A stretch of 64,000 nucleotides of DNA from an uncultured Curtobacterium sp. Lineage in GTDB: Bacteria > Actinomycetota > Actinomycetes > Actinomycetales > Microbacteriaceae. Position 1 is the first letter of the stretch. The number at the start of each line of letters is the position of its first letter. The position numbers and the translations under genes were made by a program. Positions 1 to 8,852 of the stretch are shown here, piece after piece. Location of the stretch: positions 1 through 64,000 of the forward strand of contig CAJYUW010000023.1 of assembly GCA_913778205.1 (NCBI GenBank). The letters run 5' to 3'. The notes below the pieces were generated by a model that worked only from the letters and a program-made list of their open reading frames with translations, searched no databases and was not told where the DNA came from.

Positions 1-26
1 CGGGCCCGCACCGCGCCTCCCGTCCG
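1..26. repeat. Right arm of a family-1 intergenic palindrome, cut by the window edge
   Basis: The first bases read GGGCCCGCACCGCGCCTCCC, which is the right arm of the palindrome seen complete at 49581-49628 and 16623-16662. The left arm would lie outside the window. Nothing else is recognisable up to the stop codon of the first gene at 194. Confidence 0.6.
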
Positions 27-193
27 ACCCGTGGCGTGGCCGCGCCGGGGCGACCGGCCGCGTCGCGTCCGGCACCACGCATGTCGGCCGATCGCCGGAT
101 CGTCGCCGTCGCGAGGGACCGCGCCTCGTCCCCGGTGGCGTCGTCCGGACCACGGTGCCGAAGGGGTGGCGACCCGGCGACGCGCGCCGATCG

Positions 194-2752
194 TCAGCTG
201 GTCGCGGAGTCCGTCGCGGTGCGCGGGGCCCGGGCCCACACGGTCGCGCCGACGGCGGCCGACACGCACACGACGACGGCGACGACCCACGTCACCGGGG
301 CAAGGTGTGTGCCCGCGGCGCCGGAGTAGACCGCGGCCGTCAGCGCGGCGGCGACGACCACGAGCGCGGCGTACGGGGCGCGCGGACCGGCGAGCAAGGC
401 CATCCCCGCCGAGCCGGGGAACGGCAGGAGCGACACGACCGCTGCCCCGAGCCCACCGACGCAGAGCGTGATCGCGACGTCGGACACGAGCGACGACCCG
501 ATGCCACCACGCGTGACGACGCTGTGCACCGCCCACCCGGCCACCGCGAGCCCGAGGAGCGTCGCCGTCCGCCAGGTCGCACCGCGGAGCCGCGCGACGA
601 CGTCCGATCCGAGGCACATCGGCCCCGTCCCGAGTCCGGCGCGACCGGTGGGCACGAGGACGACACCGACGACGAGGGCTGGCGCGAGGTCACCGGCGCG
701 GGTCAGGGCGCACGCGACCAGTGCCGCGAGCACGAGCACGGGGGAGACCCGGTACCCCACCAGGTGTCGCTCACGTCCGGCGGCCCAGCGGGTGGCGAGC
801 ACCAGCCCGGCGGTCAGGAGCGTCGAACCGATCGCGACGGCGATCGCGAGCCGGGCGTAGCGGGCCTCGAGTGCGACGCCCGTTCCGAGGAGCGTGGTAC
901 ACGTCGCGATCGCCACCGAGGACACGATCGAGACCCACGTCGGGAGTGCGTCGTCCGCTCGCGATCCGGTCCGGGGACGGTTGCGACCGAACAGGGCCGC
1001 GAACGGCGACCGGAACCGACCGCGGGCGACACCCGCCACGACGGCAAGGGGCGCGACGATGAGCAGGAGGAACCCGGCGGCCACGGCGGTCGCGACGACC
1101 ACGGTGTGCCACGAGGAGACCGACTGCATCGTGGGGACCGCGCGGTCGTAGGCGGTGCGGGCGCTCCAGTCGCCGGCGGGCCCGGCCCAGTCGGGACCGG
1201 CGGCCCCGGCGTGGAGGCCTCCGGGGGTGACGGCACCGCTGCCGGAGCCGTCCGTGGCGCCCCCCGCGCCGGACCCGGCACCACCGCCGGCGCCGGAGCC
1301 GGAGCCGCTGGCGGTGCTCGGCCGGTCCACGGTGTCGGAGGTGCCGTCCGTACCCGTCGCGCTCGGGCCGAGCGTGTCCGACCCGGTCGCGGACGGCGTC
1401 GCCGAGGACGGCGTGACGACGATCGCCACCGCCGAGGACGAGCGCGAGGTGTTGCCGGCGACGTCCCGCTGCACCGCTGAGAGGGTCCGGGCACCCGGGG
1501 CGATCGTGCCCGACGTGCGGCACGTCCAGGAGCCGTTCGCGGACACCGTCGCGATGCAGACCGGGGCACGGTCGACCGCGACCGTCACCACGGCCCGCGG
1601 CTCACCGGTCCCGGACACCAGGACCGGCTGGGTCCGGACGCGCTCGCCCGAGCGGGGGTCGAGGAGGCGGGGAGCGCTCGGAGCCGACCGGTCGAGGGTG
1701 ATCGTGCGGGGTGCGGACGCGGCGCTCCGGAGGTCCGAGCGGTATCCGGTCGCCGTGCTGGCGGTCTGCGTCGCGACGATCGTGAGGTCACCGTCACGCA
1801 CGTCCCGGGGCAGCGCGATCCTCCAGCGGCCGTCCGGGCCGACCTTCGCGTCCCACTCGGCCGAGGCGCCGGACGCGCTCAGGCTCACGGTCGCGCCCGG
1901 GTGGCCGTCGCCGGCCACCGTGCCGGTCGTCGTGCCGCGTGTCACGAGCGTCGGGGGCGTGACGACGTCCGAGGGCGGGGTCGCCGCCGGTCGTAGCGAC
2001 GGGTCCGTGCGGTCGGTCGCGGTGAAGACCTGCGCGGGCGCCGAGGTCACGGTCCCCAGGCACGACCACGTCCCGTCGCGCACGACCCGGACGGTGCAGG
2101 TCGTCGCGGCGCCCGAGGCGACCCGGATGGAGTGCCCGGGCGTGCCCTGACCGTGGAACCGTGCGGTACCGGTGGTGATGTCGCCCGGGTCGGCGATGGT
2201 CGGACGGATCGGCGTCGTCGTGGGCGGACCGGTCGGCGTGGGGTCGCCGAAGACCGGGCCGGTCGGGCTGGCGGAGGGGTCCGGTGTGGCCCCGGGCAGG
2301 AAGCCACCGGAGTCCGCGGCGCCCGCGTCCCCGCCGCCCGTCGAGGCGTTGCCGGTCGAGGCGTCGCCGGTCTGGGCGTCGCCGGTCTGGGCGTCGTCCG
2401 TGGGCGCGTCGGACGGGGCGGCTGCCGACGCCCGGGCGGCGGTCGCCCCCGTCTGCGTGGCGCTGCCGTCCGCCGTCGCGCCGACAGCGGGCACGGCTCC
2501 GAGTCCGAGCACGGTCACGAGCGCCGCGACCGCGATCGCCGTGCACGCCGTGAGCACGGCCTGCCCGCGCGCCCGCCCGATCGCGGTACGACGGACGGAC
2601 CCACGCAGGACCGGGATCCCGCCCGGACCGGTGCCCCGAGACCCGAGTGCCCGATCGGTGCGAGCTCGGTCGGACCGGGGTCGCCGGAGTGGGCCGTCGC
2701 CCCCGACGGCCCACTCGTCCACGTTCTCCCCGGGCGTGTTCACCGGTCCCAT
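194..2752 (-). CDS. Large membrane protein with extracellular Ig-like repeats and a polytopic C-terminal region
   Basis: An 852-residue protein. A basic N-terminus leads into a hydrophobic segment at about residues 65-92, probably a signal anchor. A low-complexity stretch follows with repeated GDAQTGDA-type units. Next come at least two bacterial Ig-like modules, recognisable by phrases such as VLVSGTGEPRAVVTVAVD and DVAGNTS. After a Gly/Ser-rich linker, roughly the last 280 residues hold about eight hydrophobic segments. The ATG at 2752 was chosen because sequence upstream of it is low-quality Arg-rich translation; no strong ribosome site is visible. The combination of adhesin-like repeats with a polytopic membrane domain suggests a surface-anchored protein of unknown role. 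No enzyme motif was recognised. Transcribed divergently from lemA. Confidence 0.75.
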   Translation of the reverse strand: MGPVNTPGENVDEWAVGGDGPLRRPRSDRARTDRALGSRGTGPGGIPVLRGSVRRTAIGRARGQAVLTACTAIAVAALVTVLGLGAVPAVGATADGSATQTGATAARASAAAPSDAPTDDAQTGDAQTGDASTGNASTGGGDAGAADSGGFLPGATPDPSASPTGPVFGDPTPTGPPTTTPIRPTIADPGDITTGTARFHGQGTPGHSIRVASGAATTCTVRVVRDGTWSCLGTVTSAPAQVFTATDRTDPSLRPAATPPSDVVTPPTLVTRGTTTGTVAGDGHPGATVSLSASGASAEWDAKVGPDGRWRIALPRDVRDGDLTIVATQTASTATGYRSDLRSAASAPRTITLDRSAPSAPRLLDPRSGERVRTQPVLVSGTGEPRAVVTVAVDRAPVCIATVSANGSWTCRTSGTIAPGARTLSAVQRDVAGNTSRSSSAVAIVVTPSSATPSATGSDTLGPSATGTDGTSDTVDRPSTASGSGSGAGGGAGSGAGGATDGSGSGAVTPGGLHAGAAGPDWAGPAGDWSARTAYDRAVPTMQSVSSWHTVVVATAVAAGFLLLIVAPLAVVAGVARGRFRSPFAALFGRNRPRTGSRADDALPTWVSIVSSVAIATCTTLLGTGVALEARYARLAIAVAIGSTLLTAGLVLATRWAAGRERHLVGYRVSPVLVLAALVACALTRAGDLAPALVVGVVLVPTGRAGLGTGPMCLGSDVVARLRGATWRTATLLGLAVAGWAVHSVVTRGGIGSSLVSDVAITLCVGGLGAAVVSLLPFPGSAGMALLAGPRAPYAALVVVAAALTAAVYSGAAGTHLAPVTWVVAVVVCVSAAVGATVWARAPRTATDSATS

Positions 2753-2892
2753 CCCACGCGATCCGCGCCCGTTGGTCAATCCGCCTCGCGGATGATCCGG
2801 CCGACGAGACGACAGTCCGAGCGTGCGGTGTGCGCCGCTCGGGAATCGGCCGTGAACCACCGCACGTGACGGGAGCGTGACCTGTGCGTCGT

Positions 2893-2898
2893 TAGACT
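2893..2898 (+). promoter_or_regulatory. Candidate -10 box (TAGACT) for lemA-htpX
   Basis: TAGACT fits the actinobacterial TANNNT -10 consensus and lies about 110 nt before the lemA start in the divergent intergenic region. No convincing -35 box is visible. Inference only. Confidence 0.35.
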
Positions 2899-3008
2899 CG
2901 ACGGTGGTCCGTGCGGCCGCAGCACGGCCGTTCCCGGCCGTCCCCGCCGCCCGGTCCCGCCGACCGCGATCACCGCGCGGTTCCCGACGCGCAAAGGAGT
3001 AGCCCCGC

Positions 3009-3590
3009 ATGGACACCGGACTCGTCACGACGCTCATCGTCGTCGGGGTGGTGGTCGTGGTTCTCGCGGTCATCGGCATCTACCTCTGGGTAACGTACAA
3101 CTCGCTCGTGACGCTCAAGGTCCGCGTCGACGAGGCCTGGAGTGACATCTCGGTCCAGCTGAAGCGGCGTGCGGACCTCATCCCGACGATCGTGGACACG
3201 GTGAAGGGCTACGCGGCCCACGAGAAGGCCGTGTTCACCGACGTCACCCAGGCGCGCTCGGAGACCCTCAGCGCGGGCGACGCCGGTGCCGCATCCGTAG
3301 CCGAGGGGCACATGCAGAAGGCGCTCCGGAGTGTGTTCGCGGTCGCCGAGGGCTACCCGCAGCTCCAGTCGAGCCAGAACTTCCTACAGCTGCAGTCCGA
3401 ACTCGTGGACACCGAGGACAAGATCCAGTCGGCACGACGCTTCTACAACGGCGGCGTCCGTGAGCTGAACACGAAGATCCGCGTCTTCCCCAACTCCGCG
3501 TTCGCGAGGAGCCGCGGCTTCACCGAGGCGACGTTCTTCGAGACCGCGGAGCCGGCGGCCATCGCCGAACCGCCGCGCGTCCAGTTCTGA
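3009..3590 (+). CDS. lemA: LemA family protein
   Basis: A 193-residue protein, normal for LemA. One N-terminal transmembrane helix (about residues 5-27) is followed by a helical LemA domain, including WSDISVQLKRRADLIPT and a C-terminal part with ARRFYNGGVRELN, both hallmarks of the family. A ribosome site (AAAGGAG) precedes the ATG. LemA proteins are membrane-anchored helical-bundle proteins often encoded next to HtpX-type peptidases, as here; the biochemical role is not established. The downstream htpX starts 28 nt after its stop, so the two probably form one transcript. Confidence 0.93.
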   Translation: MDTGLVTTLIVVGVVVVVLAVIGIYLWVTYNSLVTLKVRVDEAWSDISVQLKRRADLIPTIVDTVKGYAAHEKAVFTDVTQARSETLSAGDAGAASVAEGHMQKALRSVFAVAEGYPQLQSSQNFLQLQSELVDTEDKIQSARRFYNGGVRELNTKIRVFPNSAFARSRGFTEATFFETAEPAAIAEPPRVQF

Positions 3591-3618
3591 CCCGCCGGAC
3601 CGTCAGCACCGTCCGACC

Positions 3619-4515
3619 GTGTACCGCGCGATCGCGCAGAACAAGCGCAACACCGTCCTGATCGTCCTCGCCTTCTTGCTGCTCGTCGGCGCCCTCGGGT
3701 TCCTCGGCGGGTACCTCGCGGGCAACGTCTCGATCGGGGTCGTGGTGCTCGTCGTCGCGATCGGGTACGCCGTGCTGCAGTACTTCACGGCCGCGCGACA
3801 GGCGACCGCGATCGCGGGAGCCGTCGAGATCGACCGGAACACCGAGCCACGGCTCTGGCGGACGGTCGAGAACCTCGCGATCGCCACCGGGATGCCCATG
3901 CCGCGCGTGTACGTCGTCGACGACCCCTCGCCGAACGCGTTCGCGACCGGGCGCGACCCCGAGCACGCCGTCGTCGCCGCGACGACCGGGCTGCTCGCGA
4001 TCATGGACGACCAGGAGCTGCAGGGCGTCATGGCGCACGAGCTCGGACACGTCCGGAACTACGACATCCGTGTGTCGACGATGGTGTTCGGGCTGGTCGT
4101 CGCCGTCGGGCTCATCGCCGACGTGCTCCTGCGCATCTCGATCTTCAGCGGCCTGAGCGGTCGCAACCGCAGCAACGACAACGGCGGGAACAACCCGGTC
4201 CTGCTGATCGCGGGGCTCGTCGCGGTCCTGGTCGCCCCGATCGCGGCGGTCGCGGTGCAGGCGGCGGTCTCGCGGCAGCGGGAGTACCTCGCCGACGCCA
4301 CCGGCGCGATGACGACCCGGCACCCGGAGGGACTCGCCCGTGCGCTGGAGAAGCTCGGTGCGTACGGCCGTCCGATGCGCACGCAGAACTCGTCGATGGC
4401 GCACCTCTGGATCGCGGACCCGATGCGTCCGGGTGTGATGGACCGGCTGTTCTCGACGCACCCGCCCCTGCCGGACCGCATCGCCCGACTGCGTGGGAGC
4501 CTCGACCGCTTCTGA
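3619..4515 (+). CDS. htpX: HtpX-like M48 family zinc metalloprotease
   Basis: A 298-residue membrane peptidase. Two N-terminal hydrophobic segments (about residues 12-32 and 38-55) precede the M48 catalytic domain. The HEXXH zinc motif is present as MAHELGHVRN, and the third ligand region REYLADATGA follows the second pair of membrane segments. The family performs quality control of membrane proteins at the cytoplasmic face. The start is a GTG at 3619, giving the usual MYRAIAQNKRNT N-terminus. Length and membrane layout are typical. Pairing with lemA is common in Actinobacteria. Confidence 0.93.
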   Translation: MYRAIAQNKRNTVLIVLAFLLLVGALGFLGGYLAGNVSIGVVVLVVAIGYAVLQYFTAARQATAIAGAVEIDRNTEPRLWRTVENLAIATGMPMPRVYVVDDPSPNAFATGRDPEHAVVAATTGLLAIMDDQELQGVMAHELGHVRNYDIRVSTMVFGLVVAVGLIADVLLRISIFSGLSGRNRSNDNGGNNPVLLIAGLVAVLVAPIAAVAVQAAVSRQREYLADATGAMTTRHPEGLARALEKLGAYGRPMRTQNSSMAHLWIADPMRPGVMDRLFSTHPPLPDRIARLRGSLDRF

Positions 4516-4586
4516 CCCCCCCCGGTCGTCGCTGCACCATCTCAGTGCGGAGGACGGCGGCTGGCGGCTTGCGCCGGGCATGGAGC

Positions 4587-4705
4587 GTCGCGCGCAGGCC
4601 GGGGCCGTGACGGCGTCGCGCGTCGGGTGTGCAGCGTCGCGCGCCGGCCGGGGCCGAGACAGTGTCGCGCGTCGCGCGCCGGCCGGGGCCGAGACAGTGT
4701 CGCGC
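4587..4705. repeat. Three copies of a 35-bp GC-rich direct repeat
   Basis: Copies lie at 4587-4621, 4636-4670 and 4671-4705. Copies two and three are identical and abut; the first differs at a few positions and is separated by 14 nt. The unit has the core GCCGGGGCCGAGACAGTGTC. Degenerate pieces continue to about 4760, where a GGGAGGC string also occurs. The repeat fills the space between two gene 3' ends (htpX and the winged-helix gene). No gene or intrinsic terminator was recognised here. Confidence 0.7.
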
Positions 4706-4780
4706 GTCGCGCGTTGGGTGTGCAGCCCCGCGCGCCGTCCGGGAGGCCCGTGACGGCGTCCGCACGTGCCTCCCGGCCGG

Positions 4781-6049
4781 TCAGGCGGTCGCGTCGAGGC
4801 CCGGAGCCGCTTCCGCCACGTCGGCGTCGTCCGCCGACGCGTGCGGCACCAGCCGCACGCCGAGCGCGCCGGCCAGCGCCGCTGCGCCCGTCCCACGGTC
4901 GGTGACCTCGATCCCCTCCAGCCCCTGCCACGCGGCCGTCCGGCGCAGCACGTCCGCGAGTCGCTCGGCGTCGAGGTGCTCGCCCGGCTCCTGCCACGCG
5001 GTCCGGACCCGGAGCACCCCGCGCTGCCGGTCGTTCTTCAGGTCGATGCGCCCGGTCAGCCGGTCGTCCTGCAGGACGGGGAGCACGTAGTAGCCGAAGA
5101 CCCGCTTCGGGGCGGGCGTGTAGATCTCGATCCGGTAGTGGAAGCCGTACATGCGCTCCGCGCGCCGACGGAACCAGACGACCGGGTCGAACGGGCTGAG
5201 CACGGCGTCTGCGGTGAGCGACCGGGGGACCCGTGCCCCGGAGTGCACCCAGGCACGCTCGGCCCACCCCTCGACCTCGACCGGGGCGAGGTCGCCCGAC
5301 TCGGTGAGCTCCGCGAGGGCGCGACCGGTGTCGTCCGCCCGCAGCCGGTAGTAGTCGGCGATGTCGGCCCGGGTGCCGACGCCGAGCGCCCGAGCGGCCC
5401 GCAGCACGAGCTCCCGCACCGCGTCGGCGCGGTCGGGGGCGTCGTCGAGCAGATGATCGGGCAGGACCTGCTCGGGCAGGGCGTAGACCCGCTCGAACCC
5501 GGAGCGGCCGGCGCTGACGACCTCGCCCCACCGGAACATCTGCTCGAGGCCGATCTTGACGTCGCTCCAGCCCCACCAGGGCCCGCGACGGACGTTGGAC
5601 TCGTGCTCGACCTCGCTCGCCCGCATCGGTCCCTCGGCGCGCAGCAGGGCGCGGAGCTCGCGGCGGACGCCCTCTGTGCGGACGACGGACTCGACCCGGT
5701 TCGGTCGGGCGTCCCGATCGCGGAACGCGTCCATGCGCCAGCGGAATAGCCGGAGGTCGTCGCGCGGGATGAAGGCGGCCTCGTGGGCCCAGTACTCGAG
5801 GTACGGCCCGCGTCGCGCTGTGGTGAGGCGGTCGAGGGTGGCCCGGTCGTACGCCCCGAGCCGGGCGAAGAGCGGCAGGTAGTGGCTGCGCTCGAACACG
5901 TTGACGGAGTCGATCTGCAGCAGGCCGAGCCGGGCGACACCGGCGTGCAGCGTCCGTGTCGACACGGCGGCGGGCAGCGTGGCGCCGAACCCCTGCGCCG
6001 CGAGCGCGACCCGGCGTGCCTCGGCGGCGGAGAGCGTCGTCCTGACCAT
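4781..6049 (-). CDS. Winged-helix DNA-binding protein of the AlkZ/AlkX (YcaQ, HTH_42) family
   Basis: A 422-residue protein of the HTH_42/DUF1006 family, whose members include E. coli YcaQ (AlkX) and Streptomyces AlkZ, DNA glycosylases that unhook interstrand crosslinks and other bulky alkyl lesions. The catalytic loop appears near the N-terminus as LLQIDSVNVFERSHY (Q45, D47), the Q-x-D form typical of the YcaQ/AlkX subgroup, versus Q-x-Q in AlkZ. Tandem winged-helix modules make up the rest, including HYRIEIYTPAPKRVFGYYVLP. Length is normal. The ATG lies 6 nt after a TAGCGT box, so the mRNA may be leaderless. Role inferred: crosslink repair. Substrate specificity cannot be read from sequence. 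Confidence 0.85.
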   Translation of the reverse strand: MVRTTLSAAEARRVALAAQGFGATLPAAVSTRTLHAGVARLGLLQIDSVNVFERSHYLPLFARLGAYDRATLDRLTTARRGPYLEYWAHEAAFIPRDDLRLFRWRMDAFRDRDARPNRVESVVRTEGVRRELRALLRAEGPMRASEVEHESNVRRGPWWGWSDVKIGLEQMFRWGEVVSAGRSGFERVYALPEQVLPDHLLDDAPDRADAVRELVLRAARALGVGTRADIADYYRLRADDTGRALAELTESGDLAPVEVEGWAERAWVHSGARVPRSLTADAVLSPFDPVVWFRRRAERMYGFHYRIEIYTPAPKRVFGYYVLPVLQDDRLTGRIDLKNDRQRGVLRVRTAWQEPGEHLDAERLADVLRRTAAWQGLEGIEVTDRGTGAAALAGALGVRLVPHASADDADVAEAAPGLDATA

Positions 6050-6055
6050 GCCCCG

Positions 6056-6061
6056 ACGCTA
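6056..6061 (-). promoter_or_regulatory. -10 box (TAGCGT) for leaderless AlkX-like gene
   Basis: TAGCGT ends 6 nt before the ATG at 6049, matching the TANNNT-N6-ATG layout of actinobacterial leaderless transcripts. Confidence 0.5.
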
Positions 6062-6131
6062 CCGATCGGCACCGACATGCCCGGTCGACCGGCCGTATGC
6101 CTGATGCGGAACCTGTCAGGTCGTACATCGC

Positions 6132-6137
6132 TACAGT
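6132..6137 (+). promoter_or_regulatory. -10 box (TACAGT) for leaderless AI-2E family transporter gene
   Basis: TACAGT ends 7 nt before the ATG at 6145. The gap holds no strong ribosome site, which supports leaderless initiation. Confidence 0.5.
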
Positions 6138-6144
6138 GGCGGGC

Positions 6145-7383
6145 ATGGCCTGGGGCAAGAAGACTCATCCGGACCCTGTCGTCGAGGACTCGGTGCCCAC
6201 GGGCATGCGGATCGCGGGGGCGTGGTCGTGGCGCGTGCTCGTCGTGCTCGGTGTGGTGGCGGTGTTCATATACCTCGTCATGCTGTTCAGCGAGGTGCTC
6301 ATCCCGTTCCTCATCGGCATCGTGGTGGCGTCCCTGCTCGTCCCGCTCTCGAACTGGATGCAGCGGCACCACGTGCCGAAGTGGGTCGCGGTCGTCGTCA
6401 GCCTCGTCGGCGGTCTCGCCGCGGTCGCGGGCCTCATCTGGCTCGTGGTCGACCAGATCGCGGCCGCGTGGCCGTCGCTCCGGGACCGCGCCCTGCAGCA
6501 GTACGACTCCGTGCAGCAGCTCCTGCAGAACTCCGGGCTCGACATCAGCGAGAAGGACTTCAGCAACTACCTCAACCAGGCGACGAGCTGGCTGCAGGAC
6601 AACTCCGGCTCGATCCTGTCGGGTGCCGCGAGCGTCGGGTCGTCGCTGACCCACGTGCTCACCGGCTTGTTCGTCGTCCTCTTCACGGTGATCTTCCTGC
6701 TCATCGACGGCAAGAACGTCTGGCGCTGGGTGGTGCGGATCTTCCCGCGCAAGGCCCGCCCGGCCATCGACGGCGCCGGCGTCGCGGGCTGGACGACGCT
6801 CACGAGCTTCGTCAAGGTGCAGATCTTCGTCGCGTTCGTCGACGCCGTCGGCATCGGGATCGGTGCCGCGGCCCTCCAGCTGCCCCTCGTCGTGCCGATC
6901 GCCGTGTTCGTCTTCCTCGGTGCGTTCATCCCGGTCGTCGGCGCCATCGTGACCGGCATCCTGGCCGTCATCGTGGCGCTGCTGTTCAACGGCTGGGGCG
7001 CGGCGCTCATCATGCTCGCCGTCGTCCTCGCGGTGCAGCAGATCGAGGGGCACATCCTCCAGCCGCTGGTGATGGGCAACGCGGTGAAGGTCCACCCGCT
7101 GGCCGTCGTCCTCGGCGTCACCGCGGCATCCGGCCTGGCGGGCATCGCGGGCGCGTTCTTCGCCGTCCCGCTCATCGCCACCCTCAACTCCATGGTCACG
7201 ACGATCGCGAGCGGGAAGTGGCGCGGACTCGACTCCGACCACGTCCTCCAGGCCCAGCAGCGCGAGCGCGCGGCGGCCGGGGACGAGAAGCGTCAGCGGC
7301 GGCGTCGCGGGCGCCGTCGTGGGGACGTCCCGGAGCCGGGCAGCGACCAGCAGCCGACCGCGACGAAGGGCACCGCGGGCTGA
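6145..7383 (+). CDS. AI-2E family transporter (PerM-like permease)
   Basis: A 412-residue membrane protein with about eight hydrophobic segments in the usual arrangement: two close N-terminal pairs, a soluble amphipathic stretch (about residues 120-190), then the conserved C-terminal half with VFLGAFIPVVGAIVTG and QQIEGHILQPLVMGNAVKVHP, diagnostic of the family. The family includes the E. coli autoinducer-2 exporter TqsA and Na+/H+ antiporter-like members, so the substrate is unknown. The C-terminus is a highly basic, probably cytosolic tail (KRQRRRRGRRRG). The ATG at 6145 was preferred over upstream in-frame codons because of the -10 box just before it. Confidence 0.9.
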   Translation: MAWGKKTHPDPVVEDSVPTGMRIAGAWSWRVLVVLGVVAVFIYLVMLFSEVLIPFLIGIVVASLLVPLSNWMQRHHVPKWVAVVVSLVGGLAAVAGLIWLVVDQIAAAWPSLRDRALQQYDSVQQLLQNSGLDISEKDFSNYLNQATSWLQDNSGSILSGAASVGSSLTHVLTGLFVVLFTVIFLLIDGKNVWRWVVRIFPRKARPAIDGAGVAGWTTLTSFVKVQIFVAFVDAVGIGIGAAALQLPLVVPIAVFVFLGAFIPVVGAIVTGILAVIVALLFNGWGAALIMLAVVLAVQQIEGHILQPLVMGNAVKVHPLAVVLGVTAASGLAGIAGAFFAVPLIATLNSMVTTIASGKWRGLDSDHVLQAQQRERAAAGDEKRQRRRRGRRRGDVPEPGSDQQPTATKGTAG

Positions 7384-7433
7384 CGGAACGTCACGAGTTC
7401 GCGGCGGCGTCCGCGAGCGACGATGATGGGCAC

Positions 7434-8693
7434 GTGACCGACACCAGCGCGCCCCAGCTCACGTCCGCAGCGATCCCCACGCTCGCGGACATCGAGGCCG
7501 CGCGTGCGACCATCGCGGGCGTCGCCCGGGTGACCCCGATGGAGTCGTCGCAGTACCTCGCGGAGCTGCTCGGCTCGCCGGTGCACCTCAAGTGCGAGAA
7601 CCTCCAGCGCACCGGGGCCTACAAGATCCGTGGCGCCTACAACCGCCTGTCCACGCTCTCCCCGGAGCAGCGGGCGAAGGGCGTCGTCGCCGCGAGCGCC
7701 GGCAACCACGCGCAGGGCGTCGCCCTCGCCGCGCACGAGCTCGGGATCCCGGCGACGATCTTCACCCCGGTCGGGGTCGCCCTGCCGAAGCTGCAGGCCA
7801 CCCGTCACTACGGCGCCGAGGTCGTGCTGCGCGGGCACTCCGTCGAGGAGGCGCTCAGCGCCGCGAAGGACTTCGCGCACCGGACCGGCGCGGTGTTCAT
7901 CCCGCCGTTCGACCACCCCGCGGTGATCGCCGGTCAGGGCACGCTCGGCCTCGAGATCCTCGACCAGGTACCGGACGCCGACACGGTCGTCGTACCGATC
8001 GGCGGCGGCGGCGTGATCGCAGGCATCGCCCTCGCGGTGAAGGGCATCGCGGAGCAGCAGGGCCGGTCGATCCGGGTGATCGGTGTGCAGGCCGCGAACG
8101 CCGCGGCGTACCCGACGTCGCTCGAGGCGGGCGAGCCGGTGACCGTCGCGACGACCCCGACCATCGCCGACGGCATCGCGGTCGCCCGCCCCGGTGACAT
8201 GAACTTCCCGATCATCCGCGACCTCGTCGACGACATCGTCACGGTGAGCGAGGACGACGTCGCCCGGGCGCTCCTCGTCCTGCTCGAGCGTGCCAAGCTC
8301 GTGGTCGAGGCCGCCGGCGCCGTGGGCGTCGCAGCGATCATGGCCGGTTCGGTGCGCGACACCGGCAAGACCGTCGTGCTGCTGAGCGGCGGCAACATCG
8401 ACCCGTTGATGATGGAGCGGATCATCACGCGCGGTCTCGTCGCGGCGTCGCGCTACATCGGCATCCGGATCATGCTCCCGGACCGTCCCGGACAGCTCGC
8501 GCGGGTCGCGCAGGTCATCTCGGACGCGGGCGCGAACGTCGTCGAGGTGCTCCACACGCGGCACGGGCAGGGCCTGGTGATCAACGAGGTCGCCCTCGAC
8601 CTGTCGATCGAGGCGCGCGGACCCGACCACGCGCAGGAGGTCCTCGGGCGGCTGCAGGAGGCCGGCTTCCGCCCCGAGATGCTCGAACGCTAG
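7434..8693 (+). CDS. ilvA: Threonine ammonia-lyase with C-terminal ACT domain
   Basis: A 419-residue fold-type II PLP enzyme that deaminates threonine to 2-oxobutanoate, feeding isoleucine synthesis or threonine breakdown. The PLP lysine lies in RTGAYKIRGAYNRL, the phosphate-binding glycine loop in PIGGGGVIAG, and SAGNHAQGVA is the substrate loop. An ACT regulatory domain occupies roughly the last 80 residues (RIMLPDRPGQLARVAQVI). The single ACT domain and length of about 400 fit the shorter actinobacterial/catabolic type rather than the 510-residue biosynthetic IlvA of E. coli. The GTG start sits 6 nt after GATGAT, possibly leaderless. It follows the permease by 50 nt on the same strand. Confidence 0.94.
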   Translation: MTDTSAPQLTSAAIPTLADIEAARATIAGVARVTPMESSQYLAELLGSPVHLKCENLQRTGAYKIRGAYNRLSTLSPEQRAKGVVAASAGNHAQGVALAAHELGIPATIFTPVGVALPKLQATRHYGAEVVLRGHSVEEALSAAKDFAHRTGAVFIPPFDHPAVIAGQGTLGLEILDQVPDADTVVVPIGGGGVIAGIALAVKGIAEQQGRSIRVIGVQAANAAAYPTSLEAGEPVTVATTPTIADGIAVARPGDMNFPIIRDLVDDIVTVSEDDVARALLVLLERAKLVVEAAGAVGVAAIMAGSVRDTGKTVVLLSGGNIDPLMMERIITRGLVAASRYIGIRIMLPDRPGQLARVAQVISDAGANVVEVLHTRHGQGLVINEVALDLSIEARGPDHAQEVLGRLQEAGFRPEMLER

Positions 8694-8852
8694 ACGCACG
8701 GGTCGCGCGGGGGCGTGGCACGCCGGCGCTCCGTGTGCGGGCGCGGGCGGTGCGCCGCGGGCCCGTCAGGGGACCGCACGGGTGCGGCCCCGGCGCGTCA
8801 GGGATCCGTTCGTGGCGGTGCCGCCGGCCGGGAGGCGCGTGAAGCTGCCGTC

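Noticed and set aside
4587-4705. Possible CRISPR array (35-bp repeats)
   Set aside because: Copies abut or are 14 nt apart, with no spacers of uniform length and no cas genes.
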